A DNA stretch of 64,000 bases from Cryptomeria japonica (Eukaryota > Streptophyta > Pinopsida > Cupressales > Cupressaceae), in NCBI RefSeq assembly GCF_030272615.1, contig NC_081414.1, positions 232,548,733 through 232,612,732 of the forward strand, given 5' to 3'. Below the pieces are notes generated by a model, which worked only from the letters and a program-made list of their open reading frames with translations, ran no database searches and was not told the origin of the DNA. Made by a program: the position numbers and the translations under genes. This document shows positions 46,207-57,348 of the stretch, piece after piece. Position 1 is the first letter of the stretch, and the number at the start of each line of letters is the position of its first letter.

Positions 46207-49200
46207 TTGTCGAATTTCATCCAAATTTCATGGCTGTCGAATTCGAACGATGGAGTTGTGGATGCTCGGACTATCCAAAATGCACAACCTGTGGTTCGGT
46301 TTGCAGGACAAAATCCTCCACCTCAAAATAACACAAATGTTCCTCCTAATCAAGGTCGCATCACATCTCAGGATGAACCAAGACCTCGTCCACAAAAACA
46401 AAAACGTACATACACTCCCTTAGGGGAACCCATTGAAACAGTGTTGCGACAACTCCTTTCTCAGAATTTGATCACTCTACCTAAGCTATCCAACTATGAG
46501 CCTCAGGTCAAACCAGCATGGTGGAGAGATACTGAACATTGTGAGTTCCATCAAGGACGAGGACACAAGACAAGTAATTGTCATCGATTGAAAGATCTCA
46601 TTCAAGATCTTATTGATCGAGGAGAAATTGAGATTGAAGGACATGATCCAAAAATGACAAATAATGATCATTTAATGTTTAAGAATCCACTTCCATCACA
46701 AGATCAAAGGGGTCCTTCCACTTCCCGGCGAGGCACTGATACCACTGATTATACGCAGGCTGCGTATAACTACACTGTAAATCACCTGTATGATGCCAGT
46801 GAACAAATTGCAACCATAACCTTCAAAAATCCCACCTCAAATTGCAATGTTGTTACACGTCGCGGCAAAGTTACCATAAAGGCAGCTCCACAGGGCACCA
46901 CCTCTGTCCCGAAGCAATACAATCTTGTGGAACAATTAGACAAAACCCCTGCACTTATATCCATTTTGGAGCTTTTGCGTCTGTCACCCTCTCATAAAAC
47001 AATCTTGGATCACGCACTCCAAGAGGCGTCAGTCCCTGCAAACCTAAACACGGACCAATTTCAAGCCATGGTTGGAACTCTAAAGTCATCACCTTGTCTC
47101 ACTTTTTCCGAAAGTGACAACTCTTCGTTCCAACAACCTCATAACGCCTCACTCCACATTGAAGGCTTTGTCAACCAACACAGGATCAAGCGAGTCTTGA
47201 TAGATAATGGAGCAGGCCTAAACATTTGTACACTACAGTTGGTCACAGCATTGGGATATACACTAGAATCAGTGGATCCTCGCAAGAAGATCACCATCAA
47301 GGCCTATGATGATGCAGAGCGTTCATCCAAAGGAGCTGTGGTACTACCCATCCGAGTGGGCCCTGTGGTAAAACACATAATTTGTCAGGTTCTGGACCTT
47401 CCTCTGCCATATAATCTATTATTAGGGAGACCTTGGATACATGCCATGCAAGCTGTTCCATCTACCTACCATCAATGTATCAAGTTCCCACATAACGGGG
47501 TCGAGATCACAATCCTGGGCGATGCAAATCCCTTTGCATTTTGCCATAATATCAGCCATCAACCAGAGATTACCGTTCCTAATAATAGAGAAGCCATTTC
47601 CTCCACATCATATATAAATCCCGCCTCTCTTGCCAGTTCAAACACCCCTATGCCCAAGCAAGAAAAGCTAAAGATGAAAGTAGCAGAGGAAGGTCCTGGA
47701 GAATATAACTTGAGTCAGCTCTTTTGTGTGGGACAAATGCCCACTTCTCCTAGAACACATGGTAAACCACAGCAGTTGCTCCAGCAACCACTAATCACGC
47801 CAGCATGTGCCTTAATGCCTTTCATCCTTGGAAAGAGTCAAGAGGAAGAAACACAAGATGAGGACCTAGCGGACTGGATCTATAAAGATCCCATCACCAC
47901 TGACAAACCGCAAGTTACACTTCCTACGGAACAATATGGCAAAGGCCTCCTCATTATGCAAAGAATGGGATATGATGGTCAGAGTGCTTTGGGATACTGC
48001 AAACAAGGACGACATGAACCACTGCTGCCAGAGTTCAAGCCCAAAGGTAATACAGGCCTAGGCTTTGAAAAAGAGATCCTTCCTAAACTCAGATTTAAAG
48101 GAAAACCTAGCAAACCATTTTGCCCACCTACTGTAAAGAGGACACCTTTCATAATCAAAGCACCATCAAGCAATATTGTCACTGCCCCATCGAGGCTCAC
48201 AAACCCACCGCAACCGTCATCAGTGCCAAAAATCCCACCAATCGAACTAGTAATCCCATCCACAGCAGTCATCACATCAATAAAACCATTCATAGCAGCA
48301 ACTATATTGGAACCCGTAGCAGCATCTATGGCACCAGCCGTTCCAATAGAAGCCACTAAATCAACACTGTCGATACTTCCAGTGACAAAACCTTTAAACC
48401 CCATCACAGTTCCTGCAGCACCGATCACCTCAAAGGTACATAAACCAATCACACCTACAGTATTCAACTCCAGCGACATCCCAGTATGGTATAGCAATCG
48501 GATGCTGGAAAGTGATTCAGAGACCGACTCACATGAGTGGGAATTCGATTCAGTGCAACTTAACACTTCAGATGAGGAAGACACATCACCACCTCCACCC
48601 CGCAAAGACATCCCTGTTTACGGAGAAGCACAGATAAAGACCACTTGGGTACCTGAGCTGGAAACATCTTCCACAGACCCTACGTCTCATCCTACGCCTG
48701 ATTCTGACAGGGAGAGTACCATCAACGACCTTCACCACACTGTCTTAACCCTCACTGATACATCTCCCGCACTTAACTTAATCGATGAAGTAATGCCCAT
48801 TATCCACCCTGAACTCATTGAATGGAACCAACCAAATCCCCCATGTCTTGACCTCTTCCAGAACGATGAGGCTATCATTGACTTTTTGGAATTAAGGGAT
48901 AATCTACCAAGCGGGGATCACAAAGCTGGATTCGCCATTGAACTTAATAGCGCAGCATACTTCGGGGCGGATGCCAAACCCTTCAGCTGCAAAAATATAA
49001 CAATAAAACATGGATCTTCCAGTGAAAACCACACTGTGGCACTATTTGATCCGACAAAAGTAAAAAGAAAGAGCGTATCCAATGGTGAAAACCTCTCTGA
49101 GGCGCCTAAGGATGAAGGGTTTGACATCCTCCCTGCTAGTACACAACAGGAACGATCAACGATTCTTATCGAGGAAACCAAAGAATACAATGTGGGGACT

Positions 49201-52200
49201 CCTGAAAATCCTCATATTATACATCTGGCATCCCTTCTCACTCCAGAGGAACAGCCTAAATTTATAGAGTTCTTCCAGAAGCGTCAGATCAACTTTGCAT
49301 GGTCATATGCAGACATGCCTGGGCTTGATCCTGATTTAGTCATGCATCATCTCACAGTAGCAAAAGGAGCCAAACCTGTCAAGCAGAAGCTTCGTAAGAT
49401 GCATCCTCAGATTGCCGTGCTAGTCAAAATAGAACTCAAGAAACTCCTGGATGTTGGTTTCATTAGACCAATTGATTATGCAGAATGGATCTCCAACATT
49501 GTACCAGTTGGCAAACCAAAAGGGGGCATCCGCATTTGTACAGACTTCAGAGATCTGAATAAGGCATGTCCTAAGGATGACTTCCCTCTACCAAATATCG
49601 ACATCATAGTAGATTTGACAGCAGGACATGCCATGCTTTCACTCATGGATGGCTTTTCAGGATACAATCAAATAAAGATCGCACCAGAGGACCAACATAA
49701 GACAGCCTTCACATGTCCATGGGGCACATACTGCTGGAATGTAATGCCTTTTGGTCTAAAGAATGCAGGAGCGACCTATCAAAGAGCAATGACCACCATC
49801 TTCCATGACATGATGCATACTATAATGGAAGATTATGTGGATGATTTACTAGCAAAATCACTTACTAGAGAAGGACATCTTCACATCTTAGATAAAATCT
49901 TTGATAGACTAGAACAATACCATGTTCGACTCAACCCAAAGAAATGTGTCTTCGGAGTGACCTCCGGGAAGCTTCTAGGATACATTGTCTCAAGCAAAGG
50001 CATTGAGGTCGATCCAGCAAAGGTTAAAGCAATCATGGACATGCCACCTCCAAAGAATATCAATCAGCTAAGAACACTACAAGGACGGCTTCAATCTATC
50101 CGCAGATTCATTGCACAATTGGCTGATAAGTGTCACCCATTCACACACCTGCTACACAAGAACATCCACTTTCAGTGGGATGACAGATGCCAGCAAGCAT
50201 TTCAGGCGCTTAAAGACTATCTCATGAATCCACCATTGCTGATGCCACCAGATCCAAGTAGACCATTATTGCTCTATATCTCAGCAACAAGTACAGCATT
50301 GGGTGTACTATTGGCACAACATAATGCAGAAGGAAAAGAGTGTGCTATTTACTACATCTCTCGCACACTGGTGGGCTATGAACTCAATTACACACCTATT
50401 GAGCGAGCTTGCCTAGCAGTAATCTTGGCAGCCACTAAACTGAGGCACTATCTGTTAACACACAAGGTGCAACTCATTGCAAAGATTGATCCACTCAAGT
50501 ATTTACTTAGCAAAGCAGCATTGACAGGTCGCTTAGCCAAATGGGTAATGATTCTAAGTGAATTTGACATTGAGTATGTGGACCGTAAAGCTATCAAAGG
50601 TCAAGTTATTGCAGATCAGTTGGCCGATGCACCACTCATAGGTGATCATCCTCTCATTTCCAATTTTTCAGATGAAGAGATATTCATGATTACAGAAGCA
50701 CAGTCATGGAAATTATACTTTGATGGTTCATACACTAGGCACGGCTCGGGGGCAGGCATTCTGTTTATCACACCTCAAGGTGATAGCATCCCGAAGTCTT
50801 ACAGGCTCACATTTCCATGCACAAACAACATAGCAGAGTATGAGGCCTTGATCACAGGACTCAGGTTAGCCGTACAATGGAAATTACAAGAACTACAAGT
50901 ATATGGCGACTCACAACTGGTCATTCGACAAGCAACTAATGAATATCAGACCAAAGATGATAAACTCATGCCATACAAGCAAATGGTGGACAGTCTAAAG
51001 ACATCATTTACTACTATCACTTTCGAGCAGATACCAAGAGATCAGAATCGAGCTGCTGACGCTATGGCTACCATCGCATCTCTACTAGATCTTCCACAGA
51101 ATTCAACACGCTACGAGTTCTTGGTAGAACAACTTTGGATCCCCGCTTATGATATCCCTGAATCTGAAATGATATGTTGCCTTGTTGGTTCTGAATCCCC
51201 ATGGTACGGTGATTTCTACACCTATCTCCGCGATCACACCCTTCCTCCCAACCAATCAAATAACCAACGTAAAACCTTCATTCGCCAAACTGCTCGATAT
51301 ACCATTATTGCCGAAACCCTATACCGACGCAGTCTTGATGGTACTCTCCTTCGATGTCTAGAACAAGGTGAGATAACAAAGGCTTTGGAAGAGGTACATG
51401 AAGGAATTTGCGGGACTCACTCAAGTGGTCCATCACTAGCCAAAAAGATCATGCGAGCTGGATACTATTGGCCATCTATGGAAAAGGATTCCTACTACTT
51501 TGTTAGGAAGTGCAAAAAATGTCAAGTTCATGGCGACCTAATACATGCACCAGCTCAAGATCAGCAACCAATCACAACACCATGGCCTTTTTGTCAATGG
51601 GGTCTTGATCTTGTGGGTAAAATCCATCCATCTTCATCCAATGGCCATAAATTCATTATTACCGCCACCGAATATTTCACCAAGTGGATCGAAGCTGTTC
51701 CACTTACCCAAGTCACCGGCAAGCAGATCGCCTCATTCATCCTCAATTACATCATCTGTCGGTATGGTGTGCCCATGTCCATTGTAACAGATAACGGTCT
51801 TCCTTTCAAAAATCAGGATGTCCGTGAGCTTTGTGATAAATTTCATATCCAACACCGCTTTTCCACTCCCTATTACCCACAAGGCAATGGTCAGGCCGAA
51901 GCATCCAATAAAAACATATTGAGAATCCTAAAGAAGACAGTCAATGATGCCGGTCGTGATTGGCATGTTCAACTAAATCCAGCGCTATGGGCATATCGAA
52001 CTAGCATTCGGACCCCTACAGGTGCAACTCCTTATTCATTGGTCTATGGTGCTGAAGCTATCCTACCTATTGAGGTCGAGATACCATCCTTACGGGTTTC
52101 ATTGCACAATCTCATCGATGATGAAGCATACAGAGTATCCCGTCTTCAAGACTTAGAGTTACTAGATGAGAAGCGACAAGCTGCATACAACCATCTCAAA

Positions 52201-52458
52201 GCCTATCAGCAGCGCATGAGTAGAAGCTACAATCACCGAGTTAGACCTCGTACATTTGAGGTAGGTGATCTTGTTCTTCGAGAGAATCCTCGCAACCAAC
52301 CAAACAGAGAACATCAAGGCAAGTTTGAATCAAATTGGCTAGGCCCATATGTTGTCACTGCTGTATTTGGGTCCGGGGCATATCAGTTGGCTACATCAGA
52401 CGGAGAACCGCTCGCAGATCCAATCAACAGCATGCACCTCAAACGGTTTTACACATAA
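46207..52458 (+). CDS. Tat-type gag-pol polyprotein, open frame of 2083 codons
   Basis: The shown start is only the first codon of the open frame; recognisable gag begins near residue 17. Domains: a CX2HX4HX4C knuckle (CEFHQGRGHKTSNC, residues 112-125), aspartic protease VLIDNGAGLN (about 329-339), G-patch (GYDGQSALGYCKQG, about 582), reverse transcriptase (about 1080-1260) with CTDFRDLNKACPKDDFPLP, MPFGLKNAGATYQR and catalytic YVDD (about 1210), a first RNase H (about 1350-1480) that has ISATSTALG where Asp is expected, a second archaeal-like RNase H (about 1500-1630) keeping FDGS, AEYEAL, YGDSQ and ADAMA, integrase zinc finger (GTHSSG...CKKCQ), and core GLDLVG, VTDNG, GQAEASNKN (D, D, E), then a C-terminal part ending HLKRFYT. 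No stop or shift. Product cannot be packaged normally without gag N-terminus. Confidence 0.93.
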   Translation: MSNFIQISWLSNSNDGVVDARTIQNAQPVVRFAGQNPPPQNNTNVPPNQGRITSQDEPRPRPQKQKRTYTPLGEPIETVLRQLLSQNLITLPKLSNYEPQVKPAWWRDTEHCEFHQGRGHKTSNCHRLKDLIQDLIDRGEIEIEGHDPKMTNNDHLMFKNPLPSQDQRGPSTSRRGTDTTDYTQAAYNYTVNHLYDASEQIATITFKNPTSNCNVVTRRGKVTIKAAPQGTTSVPKQYNLVEQLDKTPALISILELLRLSPSHKTILDHALQEASVPANLNTDQFQAMVGTLKSSPCLTFSESDNSSFQQPHNASLHIEGFVNQHRIKRVLIDNGAGLNICTLQLVTALGYTLESVDPRKKITIKAYDDAERSSKGAVVLPIRVGPVVKHIICQVLDLPLPYNLLLGRPWIHAMQAVPSTYHQCIKFPHNGVEITILGDANPFAFCHNISHQPEITVPNNREAISSTSYINPASLASSNTPMPKQEKLKMKVAEEGPGEYNLSQLFCVGQMPTSPRTHGKPQQLLQQPLITPACALMPFILGKSQEEETQDEDLADWIYKDPITTDKPQVTLPTEQYGKGLLIMQRMGYDGQSALGYCKQGRHEPLLPEFKPKGNTGLGFEKEILPKLRFKGKPSKPFCPPTVKRTPFIIKAPSSNIVTAPSRLTNPPQPSSVPKIPPIELVIPSTAVITSIKPFIAATILEPVAASMAPAVPIEATKSTLSILPVTKPLNPITVPAAPITSKVHKPITPTVFNSSDIPVWYSNRMLESDSETDSHEWEFDSVQLNTSDEEDTSPPPPRKDIPVYGEAQIKTTWVPELETSSTDPTSHPTPDSDRESTINDLHHTVLTLTDTSPALNLIDEVMPIIHPELIEWNQPNPPCLDLFQNDEAIIDFLELRDNLPSGDHKAGFAIELNSAAYFGADAKPFSCKNITIKHGSSSENHTVALFDPTKVKRKSVSNGENLSEAPKDEGFDILPASTQQERSTILIEETKEYNVGTPENPHIIHLASLLTPEEQPKFIEFFQKRQINFAWSYADMPGLDPDLVMHHLTVAKGAKPVKQKLRKMHPQIAVLVKIELKKLLDVGFIRPIDYAEWISNIVPVGKPKGGIRICTDFRDLNKACPKDDFPLPNIDIIVDLTAGHAMLSLMDGFSGYNQIKIAPEDQHKTAFTCPWGTYCWNVMPFGLKNAGATYQRAMTTIFHDMMHTIMEDYVDDLLAKSLTREGHLHILDKIFDRLEQYHVRLNPKKCVFGVTSGKLLGYIVSSKGIEVDPAKVKAIMDMPPPKNINQLRTLQGRLQSIRRFIAQLADKCHPFTHLLHKNIHFQWDDRCQQAFQALKDYLMNPPLLMPPDPSRPLLLYISATSTALGVLLAQHNAEGKECAIYYISRTLVGYELNYTPIERACLAVILAATKLRHYLLTHKVQLIAKIDPLKYLLSKAALTGRLAKWVMILSEFDIEYVDRKAIKGQVIADQLADAPLIGDHPLISNFSDEEIFMITEAQSWKLYFDGSYTRHGSGAGILFITPQGDSIPKSYRLTFPCTNNIAEYEALITGLRLAVQWKLQELQVYGDSQLVIRQATNEYQTKDDKLMPYKQMVDSLKTSFTTITFEQIPRDQNRAADAMATIASLLDLPQNSTRYEFLVEQLWIPAYDIPESEMICCLVGSESPWYGDFYTYLRDHTLPPNQSNNQRKTFIRQTARYTIIAETLYRRSLDGTLLRCLEQGEITKALEEVHEGICGTHSSGPSLAKKIMRAGYYWPSMEKDSYYFVRKCKKCQVHGDLIHAPAQDQQPITTPWPFCQWGLDLVGKIHPSSSNGHKFIITATEYFTKWIEAVPLTQVTGKQIASFILNYIICRYGVPMSIVTDNGLPFKNQDVRELCDKFHIQHRFSTPYYPQGNGQAEASNKNILRILKKTVNDAGRDWHVQLNPALWAYRTSIRTPTGATPYSLVYGAEAILPIEVEIPSLRVSLHNLIDDEAYRVSRLQDLELLDEKRQAAYNHLKAYQQRMSRSYNHRVRPRTFEVGDLVLRENPRNQPNREHQGKFESNWLGPYVVTAVFGSGAYQLATSDGEPLADPINSMHLKRFYT

Positions 52459-54858
52459 GCTGTACAGAGCATCAGGCTCCCCTGCCTATCAGAAAATACC
52501 AAAAAACATTCAGAAAAATGTCCTGAAGAAAATATAAAAACATTCAAAAAAGTAAAGAAAAATCATGCATCCAAACGGTGAACAACCACTCCGGTGGCAC
52601 CTTGGGTAAGAACGATGGTGAAAACCTGGCAAACAGGCACCACTCGTAAAGGCTATGGCTCCATTATCTTTCAGACTTGTGGCGATCACATCTACTTCAT
52701 ACATACATCCATCCATCCATCAACCATGGCTTGTTATTCCTCTGCAATTATGATAGTACTCCATACATCTTGCATCCCGCTTTTTCATAGTCATGTCTAA
52801 AACTGGGGGCAATACCCTTAACCTATTGATGGAAGTGGATTCTACATTGTCTTATGTGTCATTACGCTCTTCATTCAGGCAATCATCAAAAATATCAAAA
52901 ACATTCAAAAATGTCCCAGAAAATATCAAAAACATTCAAAAATGACTCACAAAATCCACAAACATTCAAAAACAATTCAAAATCCAAAAACATCAGAAAA
53001 ACCATCGAAAATCACCCAAAAACATGACAACACCTTGTACATATTCATCCGATCAGATACAAAACAAACATTGACAAAATACTCACACAAATGACCACTT
53101 ATCACTCGACCAACACAATCAACATCAACAATCCAAACTGTCTTAAACAAGGATGCATCCTTCCTTATCAAAACAAAGACAAGATGACATTTTCTTTGAC
53201 AAGAAAATTATGTTAAGCTATCAAATACTTGGTTGATTTATGAGTACAATCGTTTGTTTATCTGTATCAGGATCTTGCAGCATTGTTTTGTATCATTTGT
53301 GCATTATTTCTGATGAAGTTCTGGGGCATGTACTAATGGTGTCTACGTGGGAAGTTCACCAAGCTACATGATCTTATGCAAAATGCAGTCATAGATCACT
53401 ACGGCTTGCTGACTACAGCGTATACCTCGACCATATGAGCATGAACCATTACCAAGGATCCTTATTCTTTATTCTTTATGTATATATTGTTTGTTTGCAG
53501 GTACAATTCTCTTTCTTTGGTTCCTCCTACCTCATCCAAACTGGATAAAGGTTTTATCTCTTATTACGGTATGCACTTGTCTCAGGATATGATCAGCCTA
53601 AGATCAAGGAGGACGATCCAAGTCATGCATGAACGGTGATAATCTTTGTCTGTTCCGCAAGCAATACTCAGGTCAACTTGATCCATTATATCAAGTTGCT
53701 TGTATTAACTTGCTATATAAAAATCCATGTAAGAAATACTCTGGTCATCTTGAATCTTTATGTCAAGTTGCTTGTATTTTCTTACAACATTTTAAAGCTC
53801 AATGATGAAAAATAAAGCACCATGGATCATCATTCCATCTCATTTGTATATATTGCATTTCGTTGCATTCCACCCATCCATACATTCATAATAGCTGCAT
53901 ATCATGCATACGTAGTCATAATAATGCATACTCTATTTTACTCATCTTCTTCCATAGGACTCGATCCTAGTCCTCCATATCTTCTATCTAACATCAAATC
54001 CCCCTTCACCCTCCCTATCTTGATCATCAACATCATCCTAATCCCTTCATCGCTTCCCATCCTCACTCATCCACAAAATTAAGCCAGTTACTCTATCTAC
54101 ACAGATACATCGACTCCCACACACCTAGACTATCAACAGATACTCTGATCAAGTATCTTCGGGTCTCAACAGGTAATCGATTATGGTAATCCTAGACTAC
54201 ATCAGGCATTTATCACAATGACCTAGTCTCAACGGGGCTGCCATGATTCCCCCCAACCATCCATCACACGCACATACTATCAATTGATCAACCAATCAAA
54301 CACAATCCAACGGACAATTACATCAATTGTCTACGTCTCAACGAGTATTTTGCTTCATATACCTTGACTTCATCGGGCAATTACATCAATTGTCTAAGTC
54401 ACCATCAGGTCACTTTGATTCACTTACTCAGACTTTATCATGTTCAAGCGACCAACTGACATCAACTGTCACGCTTTGACTTGACTGGGGCAATTAAACC
54501 GATTGCACCAGATTGTCCAACCAATTTTGATCAATTGTATAGCATCAATCCAAACCCCACACTACATCTGCTATGTATCTCTTGCATGACCTCAGGGTAC
54601 CCACTGGCTTGTTGTTTCTTCATATTCACTCCATTTTCTCCCATTCTTTCATCATTAGTTCTAATTTCTTCTATTCTACCTCCCCTCCACTTTGCATTCT
54701 TTTTCGAGAGATCGCCCGATTTTTCAAAACAAAATTTGGCCCATCTCTCGAGGGGGCATACCACCCATTAAATTTACATTTTATGGGGCATTTCTTCACA
54801 CCTATTTTTCTTTCTTTGAAACGACGCGATAAACCGCACCGTCTCAAAGAGGGGCAAA
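52459..54858 (+). other. Long 3' untranslated region of the gypsy element
   Basis: No supported frame lies between the gag-pol stop and the LTR. AAAACATTCAAAAA-type words repeat about ten times at 52500-53000; CTAAAACTGGGGGCAA (52798-52813) recalls the purine-rich CTGGGGGCAA found in Tat elements; a TCAAGTTGCTTGTATT word is repeated at 53690 and 53762; and GGGCAATTACATCAATTGTCT-like words repeat at 54320-54400. The segment ends with the polypurine tract. Confidence 0.7.
54845..54858 (+). other. Polypurine tract of the gypsy element
   Basis: CAAAGAGGGGCAAA immediately before the TG of the 3' LTR, the expected place for plus-strand cDNA priming. Confidence 0.8.
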
Positions 54859-56727
54859 TGTAGTCACATAAATCTGTCCACTTAATTAAATGAATATTTA
54901 ATATTTATTTGATTATTTAACCATCAATTAATAATTAATTAAATTAATATTTAATTAATTCATCTTAACCCTATTCTCCTATTAATTAAATAAATTATTC
55001 AATTTATTTGATTTAATTCACTTAACCAAATTCAGACCATTAATTAAATAAATAAATCATATTTATTTAATTAAATATTCTCTCACATTTAAATAAATTA
55101 ATATTTATTTAAATCCCCCAAAATCCCACCTCTCACATTTAAATAAATAAATCATTTATTTAAATCACCTTTATCCTCCACCCACTTGTATTTGCCTACA
55201 AAAGCAAGTTGCACAATTATTTTAAATAAATAATTTATTTAAATCACCTTTATCCTCCACCCACTTGTATTTTCCTACAAAAGCAAGTTGCACAACTATT
55301 TTAAATAAATTATTTATTTAAAATCCTATTTATCCTCACCCACTTGAAACCTTTAATGGTTTCCCTTAAAGTAGTTAAACTTGATGGCTTTAAAGTCTTC
55401 AAACTTGATGGCTTCCTTCTATAGTCTTCTTAAGACTTTAATGGTTTTCCTTAAAGTCTTCAAGCCTTTAATGGTTTCCCTCAAAGTCTTCAAGCATTTT
55501 AAATGCTTTATCTTCTTTTTCTCATTTAAATAAATTAATATTTATTTAAATATTTATCCAAATTCAACTTACACCATTTAATTGAAATAAATGATTTTAT
55601 TTTAATTGAAAATACCAAAATTTCTCCCACTTGCATTTTCCTACAAAATCCACTTGTATGCCTAAACCCCTTCTAGATTCTTCTAAACCCTTCCTAATTA
55701 GCCTAAATTCATCCCTTAAATATTGTCACATTCCTAAGCAAATTGGAGTCACTTCTCAAAGACTCCAAAGTCTTTGAAAAGCAATTAATGCTTTGTGTGT
55801 TCAACAAATTAACCCTCAAAGTCTTGGATAACCTTTGAAAGCTTCCAACCTTCAACCACTAAATGGCTCAAAGTCTTTGATAACCATTGAAGGCTTCCAA
55901 CCTTCAACCACTTAATCCCCAAAGTCTCCAATAACCATTAATGGTTAATTCAACCCTCCCACATGGTTAAAACATTTGTTTTGACTCAACCTCTACCCAA
56001 CCCAAAGGTCTCATCAGGCCATTAATGCTTTGACCATGATTATCTCTTAAACATTTGCACAAAGGTTTATCCTTGGATTAACTCTTAATCCAATGGGTAA
56101 TCTTAATTTAGACTTGACCCTTACCTTCTAGATAACCATGAGGTCTTCTCAGGCCTTTAATGCCTCCAACCTCTTCTCTCAACCCAATCCTATGTTGAAA
56201 CTTGTCACCATTTTATTGGTGCCAATTGTGCACATGGATCCCCAACTTTCAATCCTAACCCTTGTTAAGATTGCTCAATCTTAACCCTTCATTTCCCCAT
56301 TTCTTCTATAAATAGAACCCTTCTCCTCAAGCAAAGAGAAGCATTTTAGAGTATTGTTGTTATACTGGCATTAGCATAGAGCTTTTTCATAGCATCACTA
56401 TCTACTCTAGCATAGTATTTAGCTTTTCATTTCATATTTGAAGCTTAGTATTAAATCTCAATCCTCCATAAGCATCCATAGTGCAAAAAGCTGCTGAGAG
56501 CTACACTCATTTGGGACTTGGAGAGGAGAGGAACAAGGGAGGAGCAACTATGAGCATCTTGATTAGCTATTTCATTCTATGTTTATATGCTTTCTATTTC
56601 ATGCTTAATATCTCTCTTGATATGCCTGTTTAGGATAATCTTTTGTTGCTAACACTAACGTTTGTTTCTTGTGCTCTTGTGTGTGTTGCCATCAAACAGA
56701 TTTTCTAATCCTTTTTGCAGAGCATCA
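54859..56727 (+). repeat. Gypsy 3' LTR, about 1.87 kb
   Basis: It begins TGTAGTCACATAAATC after the polypurine tract and ends ...GCAGAGCATCA beside the resumed copia LTR. Inside are ATTTAAATAAAT palindromes (54880-55140), a tandem duplication of about 77 bp with CACTTGTATTTGCCTACAAAAGC at 55180 and 55260, and a TATA box at 56307-56314. No second copy exists in the window to confirm the ends. Confidence 0.8.
56307..56314 (+). promoter_or_regulatory. TATA box in gypsy 3' LTR
   Basis: TTCTATAAATAGAACCC, a strong plant TATA context, about 420 bp before the LTR end. If active it would direct transcription toward the copia pol on the opposite strand. Confidence 0.6.
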
Positions 56728-56728
56728 G

Positions 56729-57100
56729 CTTCTATATACACCAAGTCTGCACCAAAATGCCTTATATCCTCTTGGACAAGTTCGCACAATCCTCTTCTAT
56801 ATTTCGCACCTTTAGTTGCAGAGCTAGTTCGCTGAATGCATGAGAGATGAAGTGGTTGAATTGTGTTTGCAATTTAACTTTATTTATATGATTCTTTAAC
56901 CCATATAACCCAAGTCGGCCTTAATCTTTTTTGGCGCCAATTTGTTTTATTGAGGCGTGGTGCATTTAGTGTGGCGTGGAGGTATGGGGCCGGATTTGAC
57001 TTGGGAGCACGTTACCCCTTTAAGATAGGACCCAGTCCTATATGGGTTCGGATGTTACCTTAAGGCAATCCAAACCCATCTTACCTAGTTATAAACAACA
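56729..57100 (-). repeat. Copia 3' LTR, inner part
   Basis: The LTR resumes with CTTCTA (56729-56734) and TATACACCAAGTCTGC and ends in ATAAACAACA at 57100. It matches 61843-62215 with about nine differences. The gypsy 3' end abuts it. Confidence 0.95.
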
Positions 57101-57348
57101 CTCCCTCTTAACTAGGGAAGAAGAGAATACATAATCTGAACCTTTAGAGTTCCATCTAGCACACAAGCATAGAATTACATCTTCCACCTAGCACACGAGC
57201 ATAGGATGGTTCTAGCACACAAGCATAGAAAGCGTAATACACAAGTGGGTCTTTACATAATTACAATTTTCCATCTAGCACACAAGCATAGATTGGATAC
57301 TTTTCATTCTTGCACACAAGCAAAGAATGATCAAAGCGTTGTAGATAG

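Larger units (their letters stand above)
45881..56728 (+). mobile_element. Ty3/gypsy element of the Tat type, 5' end missing
   Basis: The insertion sits in the copia LTR between two copies of CTTCTA (45875-45880 and 56729-56734). It holds an open gag-pol frame, a 2.4-kb 3' untranslated region and a 3' LTR (54859-56727), but no 5' LTR, primer-binding site or gag N-terminus: 45881-46206 is unrelated AT-rich sequence with TCGAATTT repeats. Tat assignment rests on a G-patch motif, two RNase H domains (the second of the archaeal-like type) and the long 3' untranslated region, all known traits of that lineage. Confidence 0.88.

Noticed and set aside
47979-48611. 210-codon antisense ORF within gag-pol
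   Set aside because: It is the shadow of a Pro/Thr-rich linker in the real plus-strand frame.
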